64,000 nt of DNA, from the NCBI GenBank assembly GCA_900539145.1, contig UQAX01000001.1:50273-114272 (forward strand), in the 5' to 3' direction. Below, piece after piece: positions 55,652 to 63,989 of this stretch. This DNA comes from an uncultured Blautia sp. (GTDB lineage: Bacteria; Bacillota; Clostridia; Lachnospirales; Lachnospiraceae). The notes under the pieces were generated by a model that saw nothing but the letters and a program-made list of their open reading frames with translations, was not told where the DNA came from and made no database searches. Both the position numbers and the translations under genes were made by a program. Position 1 is the stretch's first letter. Every line of letters starts with the position of its first letter.

Positions 55652-58291
55652 TTATTTTATCTGGTCTGCCAAAATATTTGCTGCGGCTTCCAATGCTTCC
55701 GGCACTTTATCCGGGTTTTTGCCCCCTGCCTGTGCCATATTCGGACGTCCACCGCCGCCACCGCCTACGATAGCAGCCATTCCCTTAATCAGGTTTCCTG
55801 CGTGTGCCCCTGCTTTCTGCGCCTGCTCTGTTACCATAGCAAGAAGACTTACCTTACCGCCTACAACACTTGCAAGAACAACAACGCCTTCGCCCAGCTT
55901 TTCTTTTAACTGGTCACCTAAATCACGAAGACCGTTCATATCTACATCGGTAAGAGATACTGCCAAAAGCTTCACGCCTTTTACTTCCTGTACCTGATTT
56001 AATACATCTCCTACTGCTTCCTGTGCCATCTTCGCTTTTAAAGACTCATTTTCACTGTGAAGCGCTTTTACTTCTGCCTGAAGATGAGCAATCTTTTCTT
56101 CAATTTCTGACGGAGAAGTCTTTAACATTGCTGCGATTTCAGCCTGTTTCTTCTCGATTTCTTTATAATAAGCAAACACTCCGTCTCCTGTAAGAGCTTC
56201 AATACGGCGTACACCTGCTGCAATACCGCTTTCAGAAATGATTTTAAATGTAGTAATCACACCTGTATTGGAAACATGAGTACCTCCGCAAAGCTCTTTG
56301 GAGAAATCACCCATGGAAACCACACGAACTTCTTCGCCGTATTTCTCTCCGAATAAAGCCATTGCTCCGGCTTTCTTTGCTTCCTCAATGCTCATAACCT
56401 CTGTCACAACAGGAAGTGCTGCCTGAATTTCTTTGTTTACAATTTCTTCCACTTTTGCCAGCTCTTCTGCTGTCATGGACTGGAAGTGTGCAAAGTCAAA
56501 ACGCAGTCTATCCGGTGTCACAAGAGAACCCTTCTGTTCTACATGAGAACCTAAAACAGTCTTTAATGCTTTCTGTAAAAGATGTGTTGCACTGTGGTTC
56601 TTACAGGAATTCATTCTGTATTTTTCACAAACCTGTAAAGTTACCACATCACCTGTTTTCAGCATACCTTTTGTGAGAACACCTACATGACCTACTTTTC
56701 CGCCTCTTAAATTAATGGTATCTTCTACCTTAAATTCTGCATCTCCCAGAGTAATCACACCTTTATCGCCCTGCTGTCCGCCCATAGTAGCGTAAAATGG
56801 TGTCTGCTCTACAAAAACAGTACCTCTCTGGTCTTCTGTGAGAGCTTCTGTAATTTCATCCTCTGTTGTGAGAACTGTGATTTTAGAAGTACAGGTTAAA
56901 GAGTCATAGCCCACAAATTCTGTTGTAACATTTACATCAATTTCATCATATACCGTTGCATCTGCACCCATATAGTTGGTTGTGCTTCTTGCAATACGGG
57001 CTTTTTCTCTCTGCTCATCCATCGCAGCTTTAAAGCCTGCTTCATCAATGGTACAGCCTTTTTCTTCTAAAATTTCCTTTGTCAGGTCAAGAGGAAATCC
57101 ATAAGTATCATAAAGCTTAAACGCAGCTTCTCCGGAAAGCTCTGTTTTTCCTTCTGCTTTCATGGCAGCTTCCATTTCAGACAGAATATTTAATCCCTGG
57201 TCAATGGTTTTGTTAAACTGCTCTTCTTCTTTTGTCAGAACTTGGAAAATAAAATCTTTCTTTTCTTCCAGCTCCGGATATCCGTCTTTAGAGCCCTCAA
57301 TTACAACAGCACTTAATGCGGCAAGGAATTTTCCTTCAATACCGAGAAGACGTCCGTGACGAGCCGCACGTCTGATTAAACGACGAAGCACATAGCCTCT
57401 GCCTTCATTCGTAGGCATAATACCATCGGAAATCATAAAAGTCGCAGAACGGATATGGTCTGTAATCAGACGAATGGAAACGTCCTTTGCTGCATCTTTC
57501 TTATATTCTGTGTGTGCCAGCTCACATACTTTTGTTCGAAGAGCACATAAAGTATCAACGTCAAAGATGGAGTCAACATCCTGTACAACAGATGCCAGAC
57601 GCTCTAATCCCATACCGGTATCGATGTTCTTCTGAACTAATTCGGTATAATTTCCCTCTCCGTCACTTTCAAACTGTGTAAATACATTGTTCCAGATTTC
57701 CATATAGCGGTCACATTCACAGCCCACGGTACAGTCCGGACTGCCGCAGCCGTATTTTTCGCCTCTGTCATAATAAATTTCAGAACATGGTCCGCATGGT
57801 CCTGCACCATGCTCCCAGAAGTTGTCTGCTTTTCCAAAACGGAAGATACGCTCTGCCGGAATTCCAATTTCTTTATTCCAGATTTCAAAAGCTTCTTCAT
57901 CTTCTTCATAAATAGATGGGTAAAGGCGCTGTGGATCCAGCCCAACTACTTCTGTGAGGAATTCCCAAGACCATGCAATGGCTTCATGCTTAAAATAATC
58001 TCCAAAAGAAAAGTTCCCAAGCATTTCAAAGAAAGTACCATGACGTGCAGTCTTTCCTACATTTTCAATATCTCCTGTACGAATACATTTCTGGCAGGTT
58101 GTCACTCTGCGTCTTGGCGGAATTTCCGCACCTGTAAAATATGGCTTTAAAGGCGCCATTCCTGAATTAATTAAAAGCAGGCTCTTATCATTTCTAGGAA
58201 CCAGCGAAAAGCTTTTCATAGCTAAATGTTCTTTACTCTCAAAGAACTCTAAAAACATTCTTCTAAGTTCGTTTACTCCGTATTTTTGCAC
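55652..58291 (-). CDS. alaS: Alanyl-tRNA synthetase
   Basis: Class II synthetase that charges tRNA-Ala, 879 residues, normal length. Motifs: RRMFLEFF and LLINSGMAPLKPYFTG near 42-57, RTGDIENVGKTARHGTFFEMLGN split as class II motif 2 near 72-95, GPCGPCSEIYYDRG near 168, the editing zinc site HSATHLL and CGGTHVSN near 655, and a C-Ala tail with GGGGGGRPNMAQ near 845. Start is GTG at 58291, because AGGAGG lies 7 bases before it; an ATG 13 codons upstream lacks a ribosome site. No T-box precedes it. Confidence 0.97.
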   Translation of the reverse strand: MQKYGVNELRRMFLEFFESKEHLAMKSFSLVPRNDKSLLLINSGMAPLKPYFTGAEIPPRRRVTTCQKCIRTGDIENVGKTARHGTFFEMLGNFSFGDYFKHEAIAWSWEFLTEVVGLDPQRLYPSIYEEDEEAFEIWNKEIGIPAERIFRFGKADNFWEHGAGPCGPCSEIYYDRGEKYGCGSPDCTVGCECDRYMEIWNNVFTQFESDGEGNYTELVQKNIDTGMGLERLASVVQDVDSIFDVDTLCALRTKVCELAHTEYKKDAAKDVSIRLITDHIRSATFMISDGIMPTNEGRGYVLRRLIRRAARHGRLLGIEGKFLAALSAVVIEGSKDGYPELEEKKDFIFQVLTKEEEQFNKTIDQGLNILSEMEAAMKAEGKTELSGEAAFKLYDTYGFPLDLTKEILEEKGCTIDEAGFKAAMDEQREKARIARSTTNYMGADATVYDEIDVNVTTEFVGYDSLTCTSKITVLTTEDEITEALTEDQRGTVFVEQTPFYATMGGQQGDKGVITLGDAEFKVEDTINLRGGKVGHVGVLTKGMLKTGDVVTLQVCEKYRMNSCKNHSATHLLQKALKTVLGSHVEQKGSLVTPDRLRFDFAHFQSMTAEELAKVEEIVNKEIQAALPVVTEVMSIEEAKKAGAMALFGEKYGEEVRVVSMGDFSKELCGGTHVSNTGVITTFKIISESGIAAGVRRIEALTGDGVFAYYKEIEKKQAEIAAMLKTSPSEIEEKIAHLQAEVKALHSENESLKAKMAQEAVGDVLNQVQEVKGVKLLAVSLTDVDMNGLRDLGDQLKEKLGEGVVVLASVVGGKVSLLAMVTEQAQKAGAHAGNLIKGMAAIVGGGGGGRPNMAQAGGKNPDKVPEALEAAANILADQIK

Positions 58292-58338
58292 GTTTTTCCC
58301 TCCTAATGGTATATCTGATAAGATAATCATTGTTTTTT

Positions 58339-58367
58339 ATGATAGCACAGTGTGAAATGTATTTCAA
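58339..58367 (-). promoter_or_regulatory. Promoter of alaS
   Basis: Minus-strand TTGAAA and TATCAT with a 17-base spacer, giving a short leader of about 40 bases, too short for a T-box. Confidence 0.75.
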
Positions 58368-58374
58368 GAAAGAA

Positions 58375-58527
58375 TTACTTGACTCTTTTGGATGACATTT
58401 TTCTTTTCCTGCTTTGGGGACTTACCGAACCTCTCTGTTTCTGCATCTTCTTTTTATTCATACAGTCTAAATCTATTTCATAGATGGTATTTCCATCTTC
58501 CACTACCCTTGTTTTTCCGTTTTCCAT
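58375..58527 (-). CDS. Small basic protein, unknown (50 residues)
   Basis: Frame from ATG at 58527 to TAA at 58375, with AAAGGAG 6 bases before the ATG; a second ATG two codons earlier is less well placed. The N-half is acidic/neutral (MENGKTRVVEDGNTIYEIDL, 1-20), and the C-half is strongly basic (NKKKMQKQRG, then SRKRKMSSKRVK). This bipartite shape suggests nucleic-acid contact. It lies upstream of alaS on the same strand and divergent from the pair at 58635. No known family recognised. Confidence 0.6.
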   Translation of the reverse strand: MENGKTRVVEDGNTIYEIDLDCMNKKKMQKQRGSVSPQSRKRKMSSKRVK

Positions 58528-58634
58528 AAGCATCTCCTTTCTTTTTTATTTTATGCCCAGAGTATCTTTTTTGACATAAGTCCACACACCCGAACATATA
58601 ATTTATGGATTTCATTCTAGGAGTATCAATCAAT

Positions 58635-58982
58635 ATGAGTTCCCAATCATTACTGGACGAAATGGTAAATGAAGACTCTGTGCGAATTTTAAAAGCATCC
58701 ATTCCCTATCTTCCCTCAAAAGGACAGTCCTTTGCATGTATTTTTGCAAAATTTCTGGAATTACAAAACACCTTTAAACTTTTACATTCTTCTGAAAATG
58801 CTATGCAAATCTGCGCAAAACCACAGGAAAAAGCAGATCCCTTAGAAATGCTCTCTGCCTGCAGCAAGGTGTGCCGTGGACCATTAAAAGAAAAATTGGA
58901 AAATATCACAAATACTTTCCTTATGATGCAAATGTTAGATTTAGACAGTTTTCAAAAAGGAGGTCCTCCCTTTCATGAATAA
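58635..58982 (+). CDS. Conserved hypothetical protein, first of a two-gene unit (115 residues)
   Basis: Soluble helical protein starting MSSQSLLDEMVNEDSVRILK, with AKFLELQNTFKLLH, a CAKPQEKADPLEMLSACSK region and a C-terminal LKEKLENITNTFLMMQMLDL. No signal peptide or metal motif apart from a few scattered Cys. AGGAG lies about 11 bases upstream; a longer frame from 58605 lacks a ribosome site. The stop overlaps the next gene by 8 bases, and AAAGGAGGT for that gene lies inside this one, so the two are translationally coupled. Function is unknown. Confidence 0.65.
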   Translation: MSSQSLLDEMVNEDSVRILKASIPYLPSKGQSFACIFAKFLELQNTFKLLHSSENAMQICAKPQEKADPLEMLSACSKVCRGPLKEKLENITNTFLMMQMLDLDSFQKGGPPFHE

Positions 58983-59310
58983 TTTTTATTCAAATTCAAA
59001 TCAAGAAACCAAAAAAGAGGAAGCTGCCCAAAAAGCAACCTCCTCCTGGATGGATAATCCCAAACTTGCAGGAATGGATATGTCAAAACTTGCCATGCTC
59101 AATGCACTGGCAGAACAAGGCTCTGCGAAAAAAACGCCCCAGGAGCTGCTTCCTTTTCTCATGTCTGCCGCTTCTGCCAACAAATCTAAAGGAGTTCATT
59201 TCTCCCCACAGGAAATGGAAGCAATCATTCAGGTATTAAAAGCCGGCAAATCACCGGAAGAAGCTGCCCGTATGGAGAAAATCCTACAGATGTTCAAAAT
59301 GCTGGGATAA
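58975..59310 (+). CDS. Conserved hypothetical protein, second of a two-gene unit (111 residues)
   Basis: Acidic/neutral helical protein with low-complexity start (NNFYSNSNQETKKEEAAQK), then WMDNPKLAGMDMSKLAMLNALA (near 26-47), KKTPQELLPFLMSAASANKS near 53-72 and SPQEMEAIIQVLKAGKSPEEA near 80-100. Shared DMSKLAML and LLPFLM segments suggest a short helical repeat. Its strong ribosome site (AAAGGAGGT) sits 13 bases before the ATG within the previous gene. The last 27 bases overlap the end of pncC on the opposite strand. Role unknown; a structural or sporulation role is only a guess. Confidence 0.7.
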   Translation: MNNFYSNSNQETKKEEAAQKATSSWMDNPKLAGMDMSKLAMLNALAEQGSAKKTPQELLPFLMSAASANKSKGVHFSPQEMEAIIQVLKAGKSPEEAARMEKILQMFKMLG

Positions 59311-59766
59311 ATACTCGTAAAGCTGATGAAGAGCACAGGCAACTGCTTCTTCTCTTACCTCGCTTCGACTGCCATCCAGATGATATTCTCTCACCTGTAT
59401 TTCTTTGGCAGAACCACAGCCGATAAAGACAGTTCCGACCGGTGCTTCCCAGCCACCGGAAGGACCTGCAAAGCCGGTAGCCGATACGGCTATATCCGCT
59501 TTTGCTTCCAAAAGCCCGCCTCTTACCATTTCTTCTGCACATTTCTCGCTGACTGCACCGTATTTTTCAAAAACTTCCTTCTGCACCTTCACGGCACGCA
59601 TTTTTGCTTCATTGGAATAAGTCACAAAGCCCTGCTCAAACACCTCCGAAGCTCCCGGCACGTCTACAATCCGTGCTGCAATCGCCCCTGCCGTACAGGA
59701 CTCTATGGTTGTCAGTTTTAACTGGTGCTTTTTCAAAAGCTCTACAACCTTTTCTTCCGGTTTCAT
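59284..59766 (-). CDS. pncC: CinA C-terminal domain protein, nicotinamide-nucleotide amidase
   Basis: Hydrolyses nicotinamide mononucleotide to nicotinate mononucleotide for pyridine-nucleotide recycling. 160 residues, the stand-alone C-terminal CinA domain. Signatures are TIESCTAGAIAARIVDVPG (near 20-38; usual ESCTGG reads ESCTAG), TYSNEAKMRAV near 49 and SATGFAGPSGGWEAPVGTV near 95-113. It follows pgsA by 15 bases and converges with the hypothetical gene at 58975. The assignment is by conserved domain. Confidence 0.9.
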   Translation of the reverse strand: MKPEEKVVELLKKHQLKLTTIESCTAGAIAARIVDVPGASEVFEQGFVTYSNEAKMRAVKVQKEVFEKYGAVSEKCAEEMVRGGLLEAKADIAVSATGFAGPSGGWEAPVGTVFIGCGSAKEIQVREYHLDGSRSEVREEAVACALHQLYEYLSQHFEHL

Positions 59767-59781
59767 TCTGTCACCCTCTTT

Positions 59782-60324
59782 TTAATCCTGCATACTTAAT
59801 ACATTTTTATTCTTCAGAATATAATCTACCAGTGAAATAACAGTAAGCGCTACGGCAATTACTACAAATACCGTAATTGCTCCCTGAAATATAGTATTCT
59901 GAATATTCATAATCATTAAAATAATCATAATCATCTGAGAAACTGTTTTAAATTTACCCCAGTAGCTTGCTGCAATGACAATTCCGTTGTCAGCTGCAAT
60001 CAGGCGGAAGCCGCTGATAATAAATTCTCTTGCAATAATGATAATAGTAATCCATGCAGGAAGCTGTCCTGTGGAAGTAAAGCAAATCAACGCAGAACAA
60101 ACAAGCAGTTTGTCAGCCAGTGGGTCCATAAATTTTCCGAAATTTGTTACAAGATGATATTTTCTTGCCAGATAGCCATCCAGTAAATCGGTAAGGCTGG
60201 CAATTACAAAAATAGCAAGAGCAATCCATTTATCTGCACTGCCTGTAATATCATACATTAAAAATGCAACAAAAAACGGTATCATAATAATTCTTGCAAT
60301 GGTTAATTTATTCGGTGTATTCAT
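59782..60324 (-). CDS. pgsA: CDP-diacylglycerol-glycerol-3-phosphate 3-phosphatidyltransferase
   Basis: Integral membrane enzyme that makes phosphatidylglycerophosphate, precursor of phosphatidylglycerol and cardiolipin. 180 residues with about four to six helices. The CDP-alcohol phosphotransferase signature DGX2ARX8GX3DX3D is complete in DGYLARKYHLVTN and FGKFMDPLADK (near 48-71). Its first 17 bases overlap the end of rimO. Supplies substrate for cls at 53730. Confidence 0.95.
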   Translation of the reverse strand: MNTPNKLTIARIIMIPFFVAFLMYDITGSADKWIALAIFVIASLTDLLDGYLARKYHLVTNFGKFMDPLADKLLVCSALICFTSTGQLPAWITIIIIAREFIISGFRLIAADNGIVIAASYWGKFKTVSQMIMIILMIMNIQNTIFQGAITVFVVIAVALTVISLVDYILKNKNVLSMQD

Positions 60325-61648
60325 TTTCCAACTCTCCTATCAAATCATATTCCAGCGCCCCTGTTACATGAACTCTGGCAAAATCTCCTGACATCAGCTC
60401 TGTGTCTGTGTTGATAAAAATATATCCGTCTACATTTGGAGCATCTCCATAGGTTCTGCCCACATAAGCATTTTCGTCTGCAACCTTGCCTTCAATCATT
60501 ACCTCTACACAAGTGCCGATTTTATCATTTCCCTTATCAATGGAAATCTCCTGCTGAAGTTCCATAAGCTCTGCCTGTCTGTCTTCTTTCACTTCTTCTG
60601 CAATCTGATTTGGCATATTGGCAGCCGGTGTATCTTCCTCTGCTGAATAAGTAAAGACGCCTAATCGGTCGAACTCCATAGTGTCAATAAACTCCATCAG
60701 CTCCTCATGGTCTTCCTCTGTTTCACCAGGAAATCCTGTAATTAAAGTAGTTCGCAGTATAATATCAGGAATTTCCTTTCTCAGAAGCGCAACAATGTCA
60801 ATCAGCTCCTGTTTTGTAGTTCTTCTGCCCATTTTCTTTAAAATTTTATCGCTGCAATGCTGAATAGGCAAATCCAGATAATGACAGATTTTCTTCTCCT
60901 CTTTCATAGTCTGGATAAGCTCCGGATAAATCTCCTCCGGATAGCAGTATAAAATTCGTATCCATTGAATACCCGGAATTTTACAAAGCTCTTTTAAAAG
61001 CTTGTGAAGACATTTTTCCCCGTAAATATCTTTTCCGTATACGGTAGTCTCCTGTGCTACTAAAATCAGTTCCCGAACTCCCTGCTCTGCCAAATATTCC
61101 GCCTGAGAAATCAGTTGTTCCATAGGAATACTGCGATAGTTTCCACGAAGCTTCGGAATAATACAGTATGTACATCTCTTATCGCAGCCCTCTGCAATTT
61201 TCAGATATCCATAATAGCCTCCCGTTGTCAAAACTCGTTTCTTACTAATTTCTGTTAGGGCGTTAATATCTTTAAATTCCAGATACCGCTCTCCTTCAAA
61301 AACCTTATCCAGCGCCTTAATAATATCTCCGAAGCTGGTAGTTCCAAGAACTGCGTCTACCTCAGGAATTTCTTCAATAATTTCTTCTTTATATCTCTGT
61401 GCAAGACAGCCTGTCACCAGCAATGCTTTTAACACACCCTCTGTTTTGTAACGTGCCATTTCCAAAATACTGTTGATACTTTCTTCCTTTGCATCATGAA
61501 TAAAGGCACAGGTATTCACCACAATGACCTCTGCTTCTGTTTCGTCATTGGTAAGTGTATAACCATTCTCCACCAGCATCCCCAGCATTTCCTCGGAGTC
61601 CGCCAGATTTTTGTCACATCCCAGAGAAATAAACAATACTTTTCTCAT
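60308..61648 (-). CDS. rimO: Ribosomal protein S12 methylthiotransferase RimO
   Basis: Radical-SAM enzyme that adds a methylthio group to Asp89 of ribosomal protein S12. 446 residues. N-terminal UPF0004 domain with SLGCDKNLADSEEMLG (8-23; first Cys), VNTCAFI (second Cys near 48) and TGCLAQRY (third Cys); radical-SAM CDKRCTYCIIPKLRG near 154-168 with the CxxxCxxC cluster; C-terminal TRAM domain. AAGGAGG precedes the ATG. Overlaps pgsA by 17 bases. The hairpin at 61671 lies just upstream. Confidence 0.96.
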   Translation of the reverse strand: MRKVLFISLGCDKNLADSEEMLGMLVENGYTLTNDETEAEVIVVNTCAFIHDAKEESINSILEMARYKTEGVLKALLVTGCLAQRYKEEIIEEIPEVDAVLGTTSFGDIIKALDKVFEGERYLEFKDINALTEISKKRVLTTGGYYGYLKIAEGCDKRCTYCIIPKLRGNYRSIPMEQLISQAEYLAEQGVRELILVAQETTVYGKDIYGEKCLHKLLKELCKIPGIQWIRILYCYPEEIYPELIQTMKEEKKICHYLDLPIQHCSDKILKKMGRRTTKQELIDIVALLRKEIPDIILRTTLITGFPGETEEDHEELMEFIDTMEFDRLGVFTYSAEEDTPAANMPNQIAEEVKEDRQAELMELQQEISIDKGNDKIGTCVEVMIEGKVADENAYVGRTYGDAPNVDGYIFINTDTELMSGDFARVHVTGALEYDLIGELENEYTE

Positions 61649-61670
61649 GTATCCTCCTTAACTGCAACAC

Positions 61671-61715
61671 GAGGCTGTTGCATTAAGTGCAATTTCCGTT
61701 TAATGCGACAGCCTC
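61671..61715. repeat. Intergenic hairpin repeat upstream of rimO
   Basis: A 16-base stem GAGGCTGTTGCATTAA / TTAATGCGACAGCCTC (one G-T) with a 13-base loop. On the plus strand it ends in CATTTTTTATT like a terminator, but no plus-strand gene precedes it. On the minus strand, in the rpoZ-rimO direction, there is no T run. Related copies lie at 11767-11820 and 7400-7440. Confidence 0.75.
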
Positions 61716-61723
61716 ATTTTTTA

Positions 61724-61993
61724 TTAGATTTCGTTTTCTTCTGTTGTTTCTTCTTCCACTTCCTCTTCTTCCGGCAAAATGTGAACCTTTCCCTTGTAGA
61801 TTTCTTCTACTGCTGTGGAAAGCGGTTTTTTACCTGAGCTTGGAACCATAGCCTCTTTTCCTGCAATTAACTGTCTTGCTCTTTTACTTGTAGCAAGCAC
61901 AACAGAATAGCGGCTGGTTACTAATGGTTCGTCATCGATTTCTGCTCCTTCGTTAATAACCTCCATAAGTTCTGTGTAAGATGGATGTATCAT
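61724..61993 (-). CDS. rpoZ: DNA-directed RNA polymerase omega subunit
   Basis: Small subunit of RNA polymerase assisting assembly, 89 residues. It begins MIHPSYTELMEVINE and has the omega core RYSVVLATSKRARQLIAGKE (28-47) and KPLSTAVEEIYKGKV near 56-70, ending in a Glu-rich tail. It lies 2 bases after gmk, in the classic yicC-remA-gmk-rpoZ order. Confidence 0.95.
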   Translation of the reverse strand: MIHPSYTELMEVINEGAEIDDEPLVTSRYSVVLATSKRARQLIAGKEAMVPSSGKKPLSTAVEEIYKGKVHILPEEEEVEEETTEENEI

Positions 61994-61995
61994 AA

Positions 61996-62628
61996 TTATT
62001 CTCCTTTCTTGAATACAGCAATTTCTTCTGTAATTTCTTTTATAAATTCCTGACGATTTTTGACTGCGTCATGCTGACTCTGAATAATATTGTGCATATT
62101 GTCAACACAATCTTCAATCACATCGTTAATCAATATATAATCATACTCCGGCATTCCCTCTGCTTCTTCTGAGGCTCTGCTGAGTCTTGATTCGATAACG
62201 TCCATGCTTTCTGTTCCACGATTGACAAGACGGCGTTTTAATTCCTCTGCACTTGGCGGCGTTACAAAAAGCAACAGGGTATTGGGCATTTTTTTCTTAA
62301 CCTTTAATGCCCCCTGTATTTCAATTTCCAAGATTACGTCTTTTCCCATATTTAACTGTTTTTCAACGTAAGCCTTTGGCGTTCCGTAATAATTATCAAC
62401 ATACTGTGCATATTCAATCAAAGCATCTTCTAAAATCAGTTCTTCAAATTCTTTCTTTGTATGGAAAAAATATTCCCTGCCATGCTCTTCTCCCGGTCTT
62501 GGAGCTCTTGTTGTAGCAGAAACAGACAACGCATAATTATCATATTTTTCCATCAGACGTTTCATCAGTGTTCCTTTTCCGGCGCCTGAAAAACCGGATA
62601 CTACTACTAAAATTCCTCTATCAGCCAT
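61996..62628 (-). CDS. gmk: Guanylate kinase
   Basis: Phosphorylates GMP to GDP, 210 residues. P-loop VVSGFSGAGKGTLMKRL near 7-23, GMP-binding SATTRAPRPGEEHGREYFF near 37-55, IEIQGALKVKKKMPNTL near 101-117, lid RLVNRGTES. The start is at 62628 with AGGGGA upstream; it overlaps remA by 8 bases, so translation is coupled. Downstream rpoZ follows by 2 bases. Confidence 0.97.
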   Translation of the reverse strand: MADRGILVVVSGFSGAGKGTLMKRLMEKYDNYALSVSATTRAPRPGEEHGREYFFHTKKEFEELILEDALIEYAQYVDNYYGTPKAYVEKQLNMGKDVILEIEIQGALKVKKKMPNTLLLFVTPPSAEELKRRLVNRGTESMDVIESRLSRASEEAEGMPEYDYILINDVIEDCVDNMHNIIQSQHDAVKNRQEFIKEITEEIAVFKKGE

Positions 62629-62893
62629 CGTATTCCCCTTTTGTTTCATTCTCTGAAAAAATCCCAAACCTCTTTGCTATTGTCTCCGGCTGCAAAGCGG
62701 ACAGCACCAGCATTTCTCCGTCTGTAATGAGAACTGCCTTTGTCTTTCTTCCCTGTGTTGCATCGATTGCCCTTCCGGACTCCTTTGCCGCCTGCACCAG
62801 ACGCTTAATCGGCGCTGCATCGGGACTTACCACCGCAACCACCTTATCCATGTTTACCACATTTCCAAATCCTATGTTCAACAGCTTTGCCAT
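62621..62893 (-). CDS. remA: Extracellular matrix regulator RemA (DUF370)
   Basis: DNA-binding regulator of biofilm matrix genes in Bacillus; the target genes here are unknown. 90 residues with the family sequence KLLNIGFGNVVNMDKVVAVV (3-22), SPDAAPIKRLVQAAKESG and IDATQGRKTKAVLITDG near 42-58. It lies between yicC and gmk, which is its normal place in Firmicutes. The last 8 bases overlap gmk. Confidence 0.95.
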   Translation of the reverse strand: MAKLLNIGFGNVVNMDKVVAVVSPDAAPIKRLVQAAKESGRAIDATQGRKTKAVLITDGEMLVLSALQPETIAKRFGIFSENETKGEYDG

Positions 62894-62907
62894 AGCACAT
62901 CCTGCCT

Positions 62908-63786
62908 TTATTCAATATTTTGAATTTGTTCGCGAATTTTTTCAATCTCTGTTTTTAAATCAATAGCAAGATTGGATGTTTCCAAATCATTTGCCTTAGA
63001 CAAAATGGTATTTGCCTCTCTGTTCATCTCCTGCGCAATAAAGTCCAGCTTTCTTCCAATTCCTTCCTTTTCGTCAAGTACAGACTTGGTATGTTTGATA
63101 TGGCTTTTCAGACGAACTGTTTCTTCATCTGTACATATCTTATCTGCATACAGGATAACTTCTGCTGCAATACGGGTTTCTTCCATTTGTGTATCAGCTA
63201 AAAGTTCTTTTACCTTCGTTTCCAGCTTTTCTCTATATTCCTTTATAATATCCGGAGAACGTTTTTCGATCAGCTCTACCTTTTCTTCCATATTTTTAAG
63301 TTTATCAAGAATATCTCTTTTCAGTTCTGTTCCTTCTTTTTTTCTGGTTTCTACGAACTGAACAGCAGCACTTCTTATCACGCCTTCCAATGCGTCCCAC
63401 ATTTCATCTTCATCCTCTGTCTGCTCTTCCATAGTCAAAACTTCCGGATAACGGGAAAGCAATGCTGCGTTTATCTCTCCATCCAGCTGAAAATCTCTGC
63501 TCATTTCCTGAAGGTAGCTCAGATACTGCTGTGCAATCTCACGGTTATACTTCACAGAAATCCTGCTCTGCGTATAGTCCTCGCAGGTAATGAATACATC
63601 AACTTTTCCTCTCTGGATATACTCTTTTAACAAAGAACGAATAGAAGCTTCAAAAACGCTGAATTTCTTTGGCATTCTCATATTGACATCCAGATAACGG
63701 TGATTTACTGATTTCATCTCTACCGTAATCTTCTTTTCTTCATCTATTAGCTCGGCTCTGCCAAAGCCAGTCATGCTTTTAATCAT
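62908..63786 (-). CDS. yicC: YicC family protein (endoribonuclease-related)
   Basis: 292 residues. Starts MIKSMTGFGRAE, has KSVNHRYLDVNMRMPK near 25-40, and ends with the conserved DUF1732 region GRKLDFIAQEMNREANTI near 250-267. YicC proteins were recently described as RNases; the cellular substrate in Clostridia is unknown. The ATG at 63786 is the family start, with AAAGAG upstream; a longer frame of 17 codons is not conserved. First gene of the yicC-remA-gmk-rpoZ operon. Confidence 0.93.
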   Translation of the reverse strand: MIKSMTGFGRAELIDEEKKITVEMKSVNHRYLDVNMRMPKKFSVFEASIRSLLKEYIQRGKVDVFITCEDYTQSRISVKYNREIAQQYLSYLQEMSRDFQLDGEINAALLSRYPEVLTMEEQTEDEDEMWDALEGVIRSAAVQFVETRKKEGTELKRDILDKLKNMEEKVELIEKRSPDIIKEYREKLETKVKELLADTQMEETRIAAEVILYADKICTDEETVRLKSHIKHTKSVLDEKEGIGRKLDFIAQEMNREANTILSKANDLETSNLAIDLKTEIEKIREQIQNIE

Positions 63787-63879
63787 TTTTGAACTCTTTC
63801 TTATGTTTTTGATTTGCCCTAAGGCATAAACATACATGGTTATTATAAGCCAATGACAACACCTCCGTCAAATATTTTT

Positions 63880-63908
63880 TTGCCTCCGGAGAAATTTTAT
63901 GCTAAAAT
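63880..63908 (+). promoter_or_regulatory. Promoter for a rightward gene at the window edge
   Basis: TTGCCT and TAAAAT with a 17-base spacer on the plus strand, divergent from yicC. Confidence 0.55.
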
Positions 63909-63949
63909 GAGGTATACTTGACGAGTTTTTCTTTAAAGGAGATAGAAGT

Positions 63950-63973
63950 TTGAAACAAAGAGATAGTGGTTAG
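63950..63973 (+). CDS. Possible 7-codon leader ORF
   Basis: TTG start with AAAGGAG 8 bases upstream, coding MKQRDSG then TAG. It sits between the edge promoter and the next gene. It may be a short leader or merely a chance frame; the very good ribosome site is what makes it worth recording. Confidence 0.25.
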   Translation: MKQRDSG

Positions 63974-63989
63974 AGGAAAATAAAATTGT

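Noticed and set aside
58292..58374. A T-box leader for alaS was considered.
   Set aside because: The promoter at 58339-58367 leaves only about 40 leader bases, with no specifier loop or T-box sequence.
58478..58702. A 74-codon minus-strand frame upstream of alaS.
   Set aside because: It overlaps the well-supported 50-residue gene in another frame, has no ribosome site and extends across the divergent promoter region.
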